Source: Photobacterium indicum
GTDB taxonomy: Bacteria > Pseudomonadota > Gammaproteobacteria > Enterobacterales > Vibrionaceae
Direction of reading: 5' to 3'
DNA: 64,000 nucleotides
NCBI RefSeq assembly: GCF_003026215.1
Contig: NZ_PYOC01000006.1
Span: forward strand, 124,001 to 188,000
The position numbers and the translations under genes were made by a program. This document shows, piece after piece, positions 37,307 to 47,232 of this stretch (position 1 is the first letter of the stretch; the number at the start of each line of letters is the position of its first letter). A model generated the notes under the pieces. The model was not told the origin of the DNA, did no database searches, and saw only the letters and a list, made by a program, of their open reading frames with translations.

Positions 37307-37334
37307 AGCCGCAACCTAGTTTGCGGCTTTTTGT
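37307..37334 (+). terminator. cpxP terminator
   Basis: AGCCGCAA/TTGCGGCT (37307-37314 with 37321-37328), 8 bp perfect, is followed by TTTTTG. Confidence 0.85.
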
Positions 37335-37885
37335 TCTCTGAAATTTGGCTTTCATTCTGGCTAATTATGCAGTTTTGTTAGAGTAAATTGTCACGACAAG
37401 CTTTTTTTGTTATTAATTTTCGTCACAAAACAGCTATACTGCGGGGTATTAGATGTTGAATTAACCAATATTGATTTTATGATACCGTTCCAAAAAGTTT
37501 GAATCTTTTGATATGCGCGTAACGTATAGCCGATATCTACATGCATTGGTTAGCAATGATCTGTAGTGGGTAACTTGAACATCAGAACATATACTTAGAT
37601 TGTATTGTTATTTTCGCTCACGCTATGAGCTAGGGCTTATTATTGCTCTGAATGATACCGATCAGATTTATACCGTGATTAACGATACTTGAGCGCATGA
37701 GTCAGAAGTGATCGTGATATGAATCAACAAAAAATTTTATCAAAATTGTAATACTCCTACATAAGTAGGAAAGTTACAGTTTATACGAGCATAAATCGGA
37801 CAGTTCCGTTTATGGTGCCGAGAGGGGGAACCTCGGTAACTCGTTCCGGATTTGAATTTTCAATTCCCAAAGTCAGAGGGTAACC
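37335..37885 (+). promoter_or_regulatory. Long pfkA upstream region with a four-hairpin leader
   Basis: No gene is seen in 551 bp. The last ~130 bp hold four successive hairpins: TCCTAC-ATAA-GTAGGA (37755-37770); CATAAA.CGGA/TCCG.TTTATG (37790-37814); GCCGAG/CTCGGT (37817-37837); and GGAxTTGA/TCAAxTCC (37848-37867). The AGAGGG ribosome site follows at 37875-37880. A TATACT near 37434 could be a -10, which would give a very long leader. Regulation through this RNA is inference. Confidence 0.55.
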
Positions 37886-38848
37886 ATGATTAAGAAGATT
37901 GGTGTTTTGACCAGTGGTGGTGACGCACCTGGTATGAATGCAGCGGTTCGCGGTGTTGTACGTGCTGCGTTATCAGACGGTCTAGAAGTTTACGGAATAT
38001 ATGACGGCTACCAAGGTCTTCATCAAAACCGTATCGAAAAACTAAGCCGCACAAGTGTATCAGACGTGATTAACAAGGGCGGTACGTTCCTTGGTTCAGC
38101 ACGTTTCCCTGAGTTCAAAGACGAAAAAGTTCGTGCTCAGGCTATTCAAAACCTGAAGATGCACGGTATCGATGCACTTGTTGTTATCGGTGGTGATGGC
38201 TCATACATGGGTGCCAAGAAGCTAACTGAGATGGGCTATCCATGTATCGGTATTCCAGGCACAATTGATAACGATGTAGCAGGTACTGATTACACGATTG
38301 GTTACCTTACTGCTTTAAACACCGTTATTGATGCGATTGACCGTCTTCGTGATACGTCTTCTTCTCATCAGCGTATTTCTATCGTTGAAGTTATGGGCCG
38401 CCATTGTGGTGATCTTACTTTGATGTCAGCAATTGCGGGTGGCTGTGAGTACATCATTACGCCTGAAACTGGCCTTCATAAAGAAGAGCTGATCGCGAAG
38501 ATTAAAGAAGGTATCTACAAAGGCAAGAAGCACGCGATTGTCGCGCTTACTGAGCTGATGACAGATGCTAACGAACTGGCAAAATACATCGAAGATGAAA
38601 CTGGCCGTGAAACACGCGCGACTGTGCTAGGTCATATTCAACGTGGTGGTCAGCCGACGGCATTTGACCGTATTCTTGCATCACGTATGGGTGCTTATGC
38701 GGTTGAGCTGCTTATCCAAGGTGAAGGTGGTCGTTGTGTTGGTGTTCAGAATGAGAAGATGGTTCATCACGATATCATTGACGCAATCGAGAACATGAAG
38801 CGCCCTGTTCGTAAAGATCTTTACGAGCTAGCAGACAAACTGTTCTAA
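37886..38848 (+). CDS. pfkA: 6-phosphofructokinase I
   Basis: ATP-dependent glycolytic enzyme of 320 residues, E. coli length. ATP site [18 protein letters not shown] is at the N-terminus and GGDGSYMGA near 103. The catalytic [16 protein letters not shown] (Asp127 type) and [10 protein letters not shown] follow. AGAGGG lies 5 nt before the ATG. It follows cpxP; the E. coli fieF gene is missing between them. Confidence 0.98.
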   Translation: MIKKIGVLTSGGDAPGMNAAVRGVVRAALSDGLEVYGIYDGYQGLHQNRIEKLSRTSVSDVINKGGTFLGSARFPEFKDEKVRAQAIQNLKMHGIDALVVIGGDGSYMGAKKLTEMGYPCIGIPGTIDNDVAGTDYTIGYLTALNTVIDAIDRLRDTSSSHQRISIVEVMGRHCGDLTLMSAIAGGCEYIITPETGLHKEELIAKIKEGIYKGKKHAIVALTELMTDANELAKYIEDETGRETRATVLGHIQRGGQPTAFDRILASRMGAYAVELLIQGEGGRCVGVQNEKMVHHDIIDAIENMKRPVRKDLYELADKLF

Positions 38849-38892
38849 ACAGGCATGTATTGTTTTAGGCAATAACGACGTTGTTGTAATAA

Positions 38893-38918
38893 AAGCCGAC
38901 CATAGTGTCGGTTTTTTT
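38893..38918 (+). terminator. pfkA terminator
   Basis: AGCCGAC/GTCGGTT hairpin followed by seven T, about 45 nt after the pfkA stop. Confidence 0.8.
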
Positions 38919-38995
38919 ATATCTGTTATTTAGGGCTTTAACCTTAAGCGCTGAGTGGTATGGCTGGAGAGTTGAGAATTAGCACTGGTTCAAAA

Positions 38996-39025
38996 ACAAA
39001 AAAGGCCAACCGAAGTTGACCTTTT
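38996..39025 (-). terminator. tpiA terminator with UUCG loop
   Basis: On the minus strand GGTCAAC-TTCG-GTTGGCC is followed by six T; the UUCG tetraloop is especially stable. Confidence 0.9.
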
Positions 39026-39049
39026 CTCACGTTATTCTAAAAATAGAAA

Positions 39050-39820
39050 TTACGCTTTTGCTTCAGCTGCTGCTTTAGCGATAGCGGCAAAGCTTTTCGC
39101 GTCAAGAGCTGCGCCGCCAACTAGAGCACCATCGATGTCTGGTTGTGCAAAGTATGCTGCTGCGTTTTCTGGCTTAACAGAACCGCCGTATTGAATAACA
39201 ACGTTCTTAGCAACTTCTTCAGATTTCTCTGCAATGTGAGCACGGATTTGAGCATGGATGCGTTGTGCATCTTCAGCTGTAGCTGCTTTACCAGTACCGA
39301 TAGCCCAGATTGGTTCGTAAGCGATGATAGCGCCTTCAAGAGCTTCAACGCCTTGAGTGTTGATAACAGCGTCAAGTTGACGTGCACAAACAGCCATTGT
39401 TTCGCCAGCTTCGTTTTGTGCGTCAGACTCACCGATGCAAAGAACAGGTGTTAGGCCGTTTTCTTTTAGGAAAGCGAATTTCTTAGCAACAAATTCGTCT
39501 GATTCGTTGTGGTATTCACGACGCTCAGAGTGACCGATGATGATGTGAGATGCGCCGAACTCTTTAAGCATTGCTGGAGACATATCGCCAGTGAATGCAC
39601 CGCTGTTGTTTAGGTCAGAGTTTTGAGCACCTAGGATAATCGCGCTGCCTGCTTCAGTAAGCGTATGCTCAGCAAGATCGATGAAAAGTGCTGGTGGAGC
39701 AACTGCTACGTCAACGCCTGTTACGCCTTCAAGTTCAGCGTTAAGACCGTTTAGTAGATTAACAACCATTTCTTTGCTGCCGTTTAGTTTCCAGTTACCC
39801 ATAACTACAGGATGACGCAT
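39050..39820 (-). CDS. tpiA: Triosephosphate isomerase
   Basis: Interconverts glyceraldehyde 3-phosphate and dihydroxyacetone phosphate. It has 256 residues from [18 protein letters not shown] lies 7 nt upstream of this ATG. Catalytic His in [12 protein letters not shown] and Glu in [11 protein letters not shown] are present, with [10 protein letters not shown] at the phosphate site. Relative to E. coli, sbp and cdh between pfkA and tpiA are missing. Upstream lie about 350 bp that hold no gene I can support. Confidence 0.98.
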   Translation of the reverse strand: MRHPVVMGNWKLNGSKEMVVNLLNGLNAELEGVTGVDVAVAPPALFIDLAEHTLTEAGSAIILGAQNSDLNNSGAFTGDMSPAMLKEFGASHIIIGHSERREYHNESDEFVAKKFAFLKENGLTPVLCIGESDAQNEAGETMAVCARQLDAVINTQGVEALEGAIIAYEPIWAIGTGKAATAEDAQRIHAQIRAHIAEKSEEVAKNVVIQYGGSVKPENAAAYFAQPDIDGALVGGAALDAKSFAAIAKAAAEAKA

Positions 39821-40170
39821 AGTTTTTCTCCAAATCATTTATGTAAATTAACTAAAGTAATTGAGTAAAAATATAACAGTATAAGGTGATATTTTTACTG
39901 TCTAAAATCATTAATGAGCTCGTTGTACCTTTTTCAGGAAGAAAAGTGAACTCTAAAACGGAATTATTTCCGAATAAATCCAAATCGATTTGTGATCGGT
40001 TCGTAATTGTTAGTGAATTGGTGAAATTAACATTTGTATGTGCCTAATCGATTGCGACTTAAAAAGAGAGTGATCTTAGGTTGAATTTTCAGCCAATAGT
40101 TTAGCCTCTTGCAATGAGATCGGGTAAATTATGAGCTGAAAACTAAAGGTCATATCATGGAGGAGTCGTT

Positions 40171-40518
40171 ATGCCTAATTTGGTAATGGAGTATTCTGAC
40201 CCAGTAGCAGAGCGTGTGAATATTAGAGACTTACTGGAAGATCTCCATCAAGCTTTATTAGAGAGTGGTTTGTTTGAACCAGAGTCGGTTAAATCCCGTT
40301 CTTACCCTTGCCATAATTGGTTTGTTGGCGAAGATGGTGATCGTAAAACGTTTATTCATCTCAATCTGAGTTTACTGTCAGGGCGAACACCTGAGAAAAA
40401 ACGTGAATTATCGCGAAGCCTATTAAGTGTATTAGAGTCACATGCTAGCGAAATTAATAGTTTAACAGTCGATGTGCGCGATATGGATGTCGATAGTTTT
40501 CTAAAGGTTAGTTTCTAA
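40171..40518 (+). CDS. 5-carboxymethyl-2-hydroxymuconate isomerase-family protein
   Basis: A 115-residue tautomerase-superfamily protein (CHMI family). It begins MPNLVMEYS, so Pro1 is available as catalytic base after Met removal. GGAGGAG precedes the ATG. No homoprotocatechuate degradation genes are nearby, so the real substrate is open. Its stop overlaps that of the convergent DUF3135 gene by 3 bp; a plus-strand hairpin with T run lies about 410 bp further on. Confidence 0.8.
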   Translation: MPNLVMEYSDPVAERVNIRDLLEDLHQALLESGLFEPESVKSRSYPCHNWFVGEDGDRKTFIHLNLSLLSGRTPEKKRELSRSLLSVLESHASEINSLTVDVRDMDVDSFLKVSF

Positions 40519-40841
40519 CTTTCAGCTTGATAGACTGGGCGTGTAAACGCTTTTACTTCTGCTGTATGTTCAGTTAAAGCTTGTGGGTCATTTAACGCTA
40601 GGGCAAAGCGCTTTAGTTGTTGTTGTAACTCTGCCATTAAAAGAATATTGATGTGGTTCGGGTTTTTACCACGTGCGATAACGTGGTTAATATGGTTCAT
40701 TTGCGCACGTAAGCGAGGCTGCATAGCTTGGCTAGATTGTTCGATAATCTCTTCACTCATGCTGTTTCGCAAGGCCTCAAGTTCATGTGGTGCGTTCTCT
40801 GCCATGGCTTTTAACTCGTCAAAAGATGGTAATGTTTGCAT
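40515..40841 (-). CDS. DUF3135-like hypothetical protein
   Basis: A small, mostly helical protein of about 108 residues (MQTLPSFDELKAMAENAPHE to the end), matching my memory of the Vibrio DUF3135 family. GAGGG lies 7 nt before the chosen ATG; an upstream in-frame start at 40865 adds eight residues. There are no membrane segments or cysteines and no known function. It converges with the CHMI-family gene. Confidence 0.75.
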   Translation of the reverse strand: MQTLPSFDELKAMAENAPHELEALRNSMSEEIIEQSSQAMQPRLRAQMNHINHVIARGKNPNHINILLMAELQQQLKRFALALNDPQALTEHTAEVKAFTRPVYQAES

Positions 40842-40929
40842 TGCAACGCCCTCTATCCGTGTCATCTTTTTATGACCTCGCTTTAATCTGCTGGGCCATA
40901 AAAAGAGTGAAGTGATTTAGATAAGCGTA

Positions 40930-40964
40930 GTCAGTCTAGTAAACTCTAGACTGACTTGTTTTTG
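40930..40964 (+). terminator. Plus-strand hairpin with T run downstream of the DUF3135 start
   Basis: GTCAGTCTAG (40930-40939) pairs perfectly with CTAGACTGAC (40946-40955), followed by TTGTTTTTG. No plus-strand gene ends nearby; the closest is the CHMI-family gene ending at 40518. Confidence 0.6.
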
Positions 40965-41029
40965 AGACACAGGGTGAGACAGTGGCGAGATAAGAACGAT
41001 TTATCATCTAGTCGTTATTACTAGTAATA

Positions 41030-41788
41030 TTACCAATAGTGTTCCATGGTGATTTGCCCTGGTTTACGACGTAGATTTTTCTCAAATCCTTTGGCTTCAA
41101 GGGCCGCTTTCGTATCTTTGACCATTTCAGGATTGCCACACAACATGATTTGGCTCGTTGCTGGGTTAAGAGGTAAGCCGACATGGCGTTCTAACATTCC
41201 ATCTGCAATCGCTTGAGGTATGCGCCCCGGCAAACTGAGCATTGCGGGTTCTCGGCTGACAAAAGGTTGGACGATGAACTGATCGGGGTACCTTTCTTTT
41301 AGCGTATTTATTTCAGCTTGATAACTAAGATCAGACGCAAAGCGCACTGCATGGATTAGCACGACTTTACGGTAGCGTTTCCAAACGCTGTTCGCACTGG
41401 TATCTGAATTTAATAAGATAGAAAGATAAGGGCCAATCGCCGTACCTGTGGCAAGCATCCACAAATGCTCACTCTCGGGCACTTCATTTAGTGTGAAATA
41501 GCCATTGGCGCGGGCAGATACAAATACCGTATCGCCTGCTTGTAGAGCGTGAAGGCGAGGCGAAAGCAAGCCATCAGCCACGCGTGTGGCATATACTTCA
41601 ACAAGGGTTTCACTCGGAGGGTTAACGAAGGAGTAGGCTCGCTGGATCATTTTGCCATCAATTTCCAAACCGAGTTTGGTAAATTGCCCAGCTTTAAATG
41701 GTTCAATATTAGCGCGTAAAGTTAAACTAAAAAGGTCATTGTTCCAGTGACGATTAGTAACAACTTCCGCAGGAATCCAGTCAGCCAT
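41030..41788 (-). CDS. fpr: Ferredoxin/flavodoxin-NADP+ reductase
   Basis: FAD-dependent oxidoreductase of 252 residues linking NADPH to ferredoxin or flavodoxin. RAYSFVNPPSE is the FAD-binding RxYS motif. LATGTAIGPYLSIL binds the nucleotide. MLCGNPEMV and the C-terminal EHYW aromatic end complete the family. It lies 17 nt downstream of the cysteine-rich regulator, so both are probably one operon. Confidence 0.95.
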   Translation of the reverse strand: MADWIPAEVVTNRHWNNDLFSLTLRANIEPFKAGQFTKLGLEIDGKMIQRAYSFVNPPSETLVEVYATRVADGLLSPRLHALQAGDTVFVSARANGYFTLNEVPESEHLWMLATGTAIGPYLSILLNSDTSANSVWKRYRKVVLIHAVRFASDLSYQAEINTLKERYPDQFIVQPFVSREPAMLSLPGRIPQAIADGMLERHVGLPLNPATSQIMLCGNPEMVKDTKAALEAKGFEKNLRRKPGQITMEHYW

Positions 41789-41805
41789 AATTTTCTCCCA
41801 ATTCT

Positions 41806-42426
41806 TTATTCAGAATTATGTATTCGATAAGCGCAACGCCTCTCTCCGGCAATAATGTGTTCGTGTCTTTCTATGGAGCAATTGTCCCCTAATAGACGTC
41901 TGAATACAGAAAGTTCAGACTTACATAATGAAGGACAACGTTTTGCAGCGTGACAAATTGGACAGTGATTTTCTAATAATATGAATTCATCACCATCTTG
42001 CTGTAGCTCAGCCATGTAGCCTTCTTGTTCCCTCAGTGTAGTCAGTATTTCCAATTTTTCTTTTAAAGTTGAGCTATTTGCCATTGCGTGTTGGTATTGT
42101 TCAAAGGTTTGATTCTCTCGTCGTTCGATGATTTGATTTAAACCACCACTGCCAAAAATGTCTTCGACAGAATCAAGCATTTGAATAATGAGATCGCCAT
42201 GACGATCGGCAAAGCGGCTATGCCCTCGAGGCGTTAAACTCCAATGTCTAGTTGGCCTACCTACCTTGACTTTCACATCATGAAAATTCACCAACCCTTC
42301 ATCTTCAAGACCCTGCAGGTGTTGACGTACTCCCATGGTGGTGAGGCTAAATTCTTGTGACAATACTTTTGCTGTCACGGGGCCTTCACGCTTCATGTGG
42401 TAAAGAATTTTATTGATGGTTTTCAT
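41806..42426 (-). CDS. SufR-like helix-turn-helix regulator with Fe-S type cysteines
   Basis: A 206-residue regulator. The N-terminal winged helix is at about 3-60 (ILYHMKREGPVTAKVLSQEF, then TTMGVRQHLQGLEDEGLV). The C-terminus carries C155, C158, C164, C168, C183 and C198. C155-x12-C168-x14-C183-x14-C198 is nearly the cysteine spacing I recall for SufR, a [4Fe-4S] repressor. It directly precedes fpr, whose product supplies electrons for Fe-S repair and biosynthesis, so redox or Fe-S control of fpr is likely. No metal ligand can be proven from sequence. Confidence 0.82.
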   Translation of the reverse strand: MKTINKILYHMKREGPVTAKVLSQEFSLTTMGVRQHLQGLEDEGLVNFHDVKVKVGRPTRHWSLTPRGHSRFADRHGDLIIQMLDSVEDIFGSGGLNQIIERRENQTFEQYQHAMANSSTLKEKLEILTTLREQEGYMAELQQDGDEFILLENHCPICHAAKRCPSLCKSELSVFRRLLGDNCSIERHEHIIAGERRCAYRIHNSE

Positions 42427-42582
42427 AACTGCCTGCTTCTTCCTTAGTCATGACTATTATGTAACTAGCCAAGTATATAAAGCAACGACTTTACATAATA
42501 AGAATAGAGCAGTTCGGCATTAATTGCTGATAGATATAAATATCTTATGGAAGTATTAAAGGGGCTGGCGTGTTTAGTGGGA

Positions 42583-42614
42583 TAAAAAAGACGTACAGAA
42601 GTACGTCTTTTTCT
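42583..42614. terminator. glpX terminator (bidirectional)
   Basis: AGACGTAC/GTACGTCT (42589-42596 with 42601-42608) is a perfect 8-bp stem flanked by A and T runs on either side. Confidence 0.9.
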
Positions 42615-42640
42615 TGGAATCTATTAAACCGAGCTCGAAT

Positions 42641-43648
42641 TTAAATGATATGGTTTTTGATTGAATCGTCTTTACGATCAAGGTAGTGCGTTGACTTAAT
42701 ACGACGAATGGTGCGGCACTTACCACGAATCAATAGTGTTTCAGTGGTCGCGATATTACCTTTACGGGTAATGCCTTCAAGTAGGTCACCTTTTGTGATC
42801 CCTGTACCAGCAAAAATAACGTTGTCGCTTTTCGCCATGTCTTCCATGCGTAATAACACGTTAGTTTCGATACCCATTTCTTTACAGCGATCAATTTCGG
42901 TTTGACCTAGGCGACGGTTATCTTCGTTATCTTCTTTTACTTCATGGCGAGGTAGAAGACGAGCGTGCATATCACCGCCAAGGGCACGAATTGCAGCAGC
43001 AGAGACTACGCCTTCTGGTGCGCCACCGATACAATACATTACGTCGACTTCACTGTCTGGCATACAGGTTAAGATAGATGCCGCTACATCGCCGTCAGGG
43101 AATGCAAATACACGTACACCCATAGATTGCATCTCTGCAATAACACCATCATGGCGTGGTTTTGCCAAGGTAGTAACCACTAGGCTATCTAAGGTTTTAC
43201 CGAGTGCTTTTGCGATGTTTTCAAGGTTTGTTACGAGGGGAAGGTCAAGGTTGATACACCCTTTAGCTTCAGGACCAACAACCAATTTTTCCATGTACAT
43301 ATCTGGGGCTTTCAGGAACGAGCCTTTTTCACCAGCAGCCAGAACAGCAAGGGCATTGTTTTGTCCCATTGCTGTCATACGCGTTCCTTCGATTGGGTCA
43401 ACGGCAATATCAACGGCATCGCCACCTAGACCGACTTTTTCACCGATGAAAAGCATCGGTGCTTCATCGATCTCACCTTCACCAATAACAATTTCACCTT
43501 CAATTTCAGTTTGATTAAGAAGGGTACGCATTACCTCTACAGCGGCATTATCGGCAGCAATTTTATCACCACGGCCAAGCCATTTGTAGCCAGCAAGTGC
43601 TGCGCCTTCAGTTACACGAGAAAATGCCATTGCTAAATCGCGTTTCAT
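42641..43648 (-). CDS. glpX: Fructose-1,6-bisphosphatase class II
   Basis: Gluconeogenic phosphatase of 335 residues. It starts MKRDLAMAFSRVTEGAAL; GGAG lies 5 nt before this ATG, and the longer in-frame start at 43714 lacks support. Metal site GEGEIDEAPML, the block DIAVDPIEGTRMTAMGQ and the late FAGTGITKGDLLEG are diagnostic. It follows glpK on the same strand but a terminator separates them, so it may have its own promoter. Confidence 0.96.
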   Translation of the reverse strand: MKRDLAMAFSRVTEGAALAGYKWLGRGDKIAADNAAVEVMRTLLNQTEIEGEIVIGEGEIDEAPMLFIGEKVGLGGDAVDIAVDPIEGTRMTAMGQNNALAVLAAGEKGSFLKAPDMYMEKLVVGPEAKGCINLDLPLVTNLENIAKALGKTLDSLVVTTLAKPRHDGVIAEMQSMGVRVFAFPDGDVAASILTCMPDSEVDVMYCIGGAPEGVVSAAAIRALGGDMHARLLPRHEVKEDNEDNRRLGQTEIDRCKEMGIETNVLLRMEDMAKSDNVIFAGTGITKGDLLEGITRKGNIATTETLLIRGKCRTIRRIKSTHYLDRKDDSIKNHII

Positions 43649-43837
43649 GGTTACTCCAGGAATAGAAATCAGTGAGTTAATGTATGGGTGTTTAACTGGC
43701 GCGGATTTTATCATAGCTCGCAGTGAAACGTTTGCGTTTATTCAAAATCAGCAAGAACATCGTATTTTTAGCCCAAAAGGCAAGATTAAAGAATATTGAT
43801 GTAAATCATAAAATGAGAATGTTAACAAGCAGGCAAT

Positions 43838-43865
43838 AAAAAGGTCCGCAATTTGCGGACCTTTA
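43838..43865 (-). terminator. glpFK operon terminator
   Basis: GGTCCGCA/TGCGGACC (43843-43861) is flanked by TTTTT on the minus strand, between the glpK stop and glpX. Confidence 0.85.
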
Positions 43866-43897
43866 TTTACGAAAATTTTAAAGATTAATCAGTGTGA

Positions 43898-45433
<1,536 letters not shown>

Positions 45434-45462
45434 TTAGTTCTAATTATAGGGTAGAGAAGTAA

Positions 45463-46317
45463 TTAAGCTTTTGCCGTATCTTGCTCGTCAGTACCTTCGC
45501 ACTGGTTTGGAATCGTACATTTGTTGCCAGGTAGGTAAAGTTCGATAGCTTTAGGGTATAGCCATCCGCCAAATGCAGCTCCACAGATAGGCGCTAAAAG
45601 TGGCACAATCATGTAAGGAATATCTTTACCACCAGTCAGAGCCATGTCGCCCCATCCAGCTAAAAAGGCAAAGAATTTAGGACCGAAATCACGTGCAGGG
45701 TTCATTGCGAAACCTGTTAGTGGACCTAAAGAACCACCAATAACCGCAATTAAAATACCGATTAGAAGTGGACCCATAGCACCACGTGGTGCCCCATTCT
45801 TTTCATCGCCAATCGCTAGAATTGCAAACATTAGCACTGCTGTAATTACAAACTCGACTGCAAAGGCACCACCAAAAGAAAGTGCAGGGTGAGGGTAGGT
45901 AGAGAAGATACCGGCAGTCGCAAGGCTAGCTTCAGAGCCTCGTACAATTTGTTGAGCAGCTTCAAAGTCAGTGAATAGGTTAGCGTATAGGGCGTAAATT
46001 AATGCCGCTGAACAAAATGCACCGAGCATTTGCGCGACAATATAAGGGGCAACTTTGCGTTTATCAAACCCATGGAACAAGGCTAAGGCGATTGTCACGG
46101 CTGGGTTTATGTGCGCGCCAGAGACACCAGCGGTACAATAAATCGCAATTGCTACACCTAAGCCCCACATGATACTTATTTCCCACTGACCAAATTCAGC
46201 GCCAGTCAGTACGAGTGCAGCTACACAGCCCACACCAAAAAAAATCAGTAATCCGGTTCCTATAAACTCAGCGATACACTCGCCAAGTAGCGTGTGTTGT
46301 TTCGAGTTAGTCATCAT
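45463..46317 (-). CDS. glpF: Glycerol uptake facilitator (aquaglyceroporin)
   Basis: Major intrinsic protein of 284 residues with six helices and two half-helices. The two NPA motifs are GAHINPAVTIALA near 70 and GFAMNPARDFGPK near 205; the Asp after the second NPAR marks a glycerol channel. Starts at 46317 and 46314 (MMTNSK) are both possible; AGGA spacing slightly favours the second. The upstream gap holds a palindromic region that may contain GlpR sites. Confidence 0.97.
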   Translation of the reverse strand: MMTNSKQHTLLGECIAEFIGTGLLIFFGVGCVAALVLTGAEFGQWEISIMWGLGVAIAIYCTAGVSGAHINPAVTIALALFHGFDKRKVAPYIVAQMLGAFCSAALIYALYANLFTDFEAAQQIVRGSEASLATAGIFSTYPHPALSFGGAFAVEFVITAVLMFAILAIGDEKNGAPRGAMGPLLIGILIAVIGGSLGPLTGFAMNPARDFGPKFFAFLAGWGDMALTGGKDIPYMIVPLLAPICGAAFGGWLYPKAIELYLPGNKCTIPNQCEGTDEQDTAKA

Positions 46318-46424
46318 TCAGTCCTTTTGTTGATAATGGGTATGTCGTCGTAGAGGTACTTTTATATTTTTTATTCGAGCGTCAATTTACATTACTCGAA
46401 TATTATTAACATACTCTTGAGTTA

Positions 46425-46507
46425 AAAATGTGCGTTCGAGCATAAAATTTGTATAACTTCGCTCATAAAAGCAAGCGTTTGCTTTTTTATGATTGAACGC
46501 ACATTTT
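46425..46507. promoter_or_regulatory. 83-bp palindromic region upstream of glpF
   Basis: AAAATGTGCGTTC (46425-46437) and GAACGCACATTTT (46495-46507) are a perfect 13-bp inverted repeat. CATAAAA/TTTTATG (46441-46447 with 46485-46491) and AAAAGCAA/TTGCTTTT (46467-46486) nest inside it. Each outer arm contains a GTTCGA/GAACG type half-site reminiscent of GlpR operators. It lies 108-190 bp before glpF. Confidence 0.5.
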
Positions 46508-46571
46508 AGGTTTATATGATTTCAGTTTCAGATTGGAAAATAATGCTCATAACGTAACTTGCTGATATAAA

Positions 46572-46740
46572 TGAAAAACCCGACCTTAAGTGGGGTCGGG
46601 TGTGCCAAAGCGGCGAATTCTTGGATAATTCCAAGAGAGATACGATCAAGATAAAAATTAGCATGTGAATGCTGCATGAAAATAGAGTTAGATCGCACTT
46701 TTAAGCATTTTACATTCATTTAACGTTCTTTTCTTTTAAT
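46572..46740 (-). ncRNA. Candidate minus-strand small RNA ending at an orphan terminator
   Basis: On the minus strand ACCCGACC/GGTCGGGT (stem 46578-46601) is followed by TTTTTCATTT, a good intrinsic terminator, yet no minus-strand gene ends here. Just upstream in that direction a hairpin CTTGGA-ATTA-TCCAAG is seen near 46620-46635. The 5' end is a guess; no convincing promoter was found. Alternatively it attenuates a long glpF leader. Confidence 0.35.
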
Positions 46741-46997
46741 ACCAAGATGTTAGTCATTTTGTATGACAATCTGCTTTCGTTTTGGTCCGATGAGTTTGGA
46801 GTCCAGGAGGTATGTTACTTGTGTCCTAGTGTGTTGATTTTACAGCTAGGTAGTCTAAAAAGTAGCCGAATGAAAAAGTGGCTAAGCGCATTTGTTATAT
46901 ATTGCTCATGGCTTATTGGGTGATCGTAAATAGGCATTGAGTTCATAACCGAGTTATATTGCGTAGCGAGCAAAATAGTTGTCTTGTAATATGTATT

Positions 46998-47053
46998 GGC
47001 TGCAAAGGCTAAAGTGGTGCCAAACCTTTAAAAATAAGGGGGCAGCCTTTTTT
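46998..47053 (+). terminator. Orphan plus-strand terminator-like structure before zapB
   Basis: GGCTGC (46998-47003) pairs with GCAGCC (47042-47047), followed by six T; an inner AAAGG/CCTTT (47004-47008 with 47025-47029) can also pair. No gene precedes it on the plus strand, so it may end a small RNA or attenuate zapB transcription. Confidence 0.5.
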
Positions 47054-47061
47054 GTTTGCAA

Positions 47062-47121
47062 AAATTTCAACAATATTGTGTGAAATTTATCCATTTACCA
47101 CCAACTGGTGGAATAGTGGAT
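47062..47121. promoter_or_regulatory. Palindrome and hairpin upstream of zapB
   Basis: AAATTTCA (47062-47069) and TGAAATTT (47081-47088) enclose the palindrome ACAATATTGT (47070-47079), together a near-perfect 27-bp dyad. A second structure follows: ATCCA/TGGAT around CCACC/GGTGG (47089-47121). These may be operator or leader elements of zapB; the regulator is unknown. Confidence 0.45.
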
Positions 47122-47232
47122 GCCAGAGAGCGGCAGCCTCGTTAGAATAGATTTATAAACGAATTTAACCATGCTCGTGTGGTGCTCCCTTAACGGTTTA
47201 AGAGAGATACGGGCTTATATCAGGTGAACAAT

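Noticed and set aside
46528..46719. A 63-residue minus-strand frame upstream of glpF
   Set aside because: It reads straight through the strong minus-strand terminator at 46574-46601; an RNA gene is the better idea.
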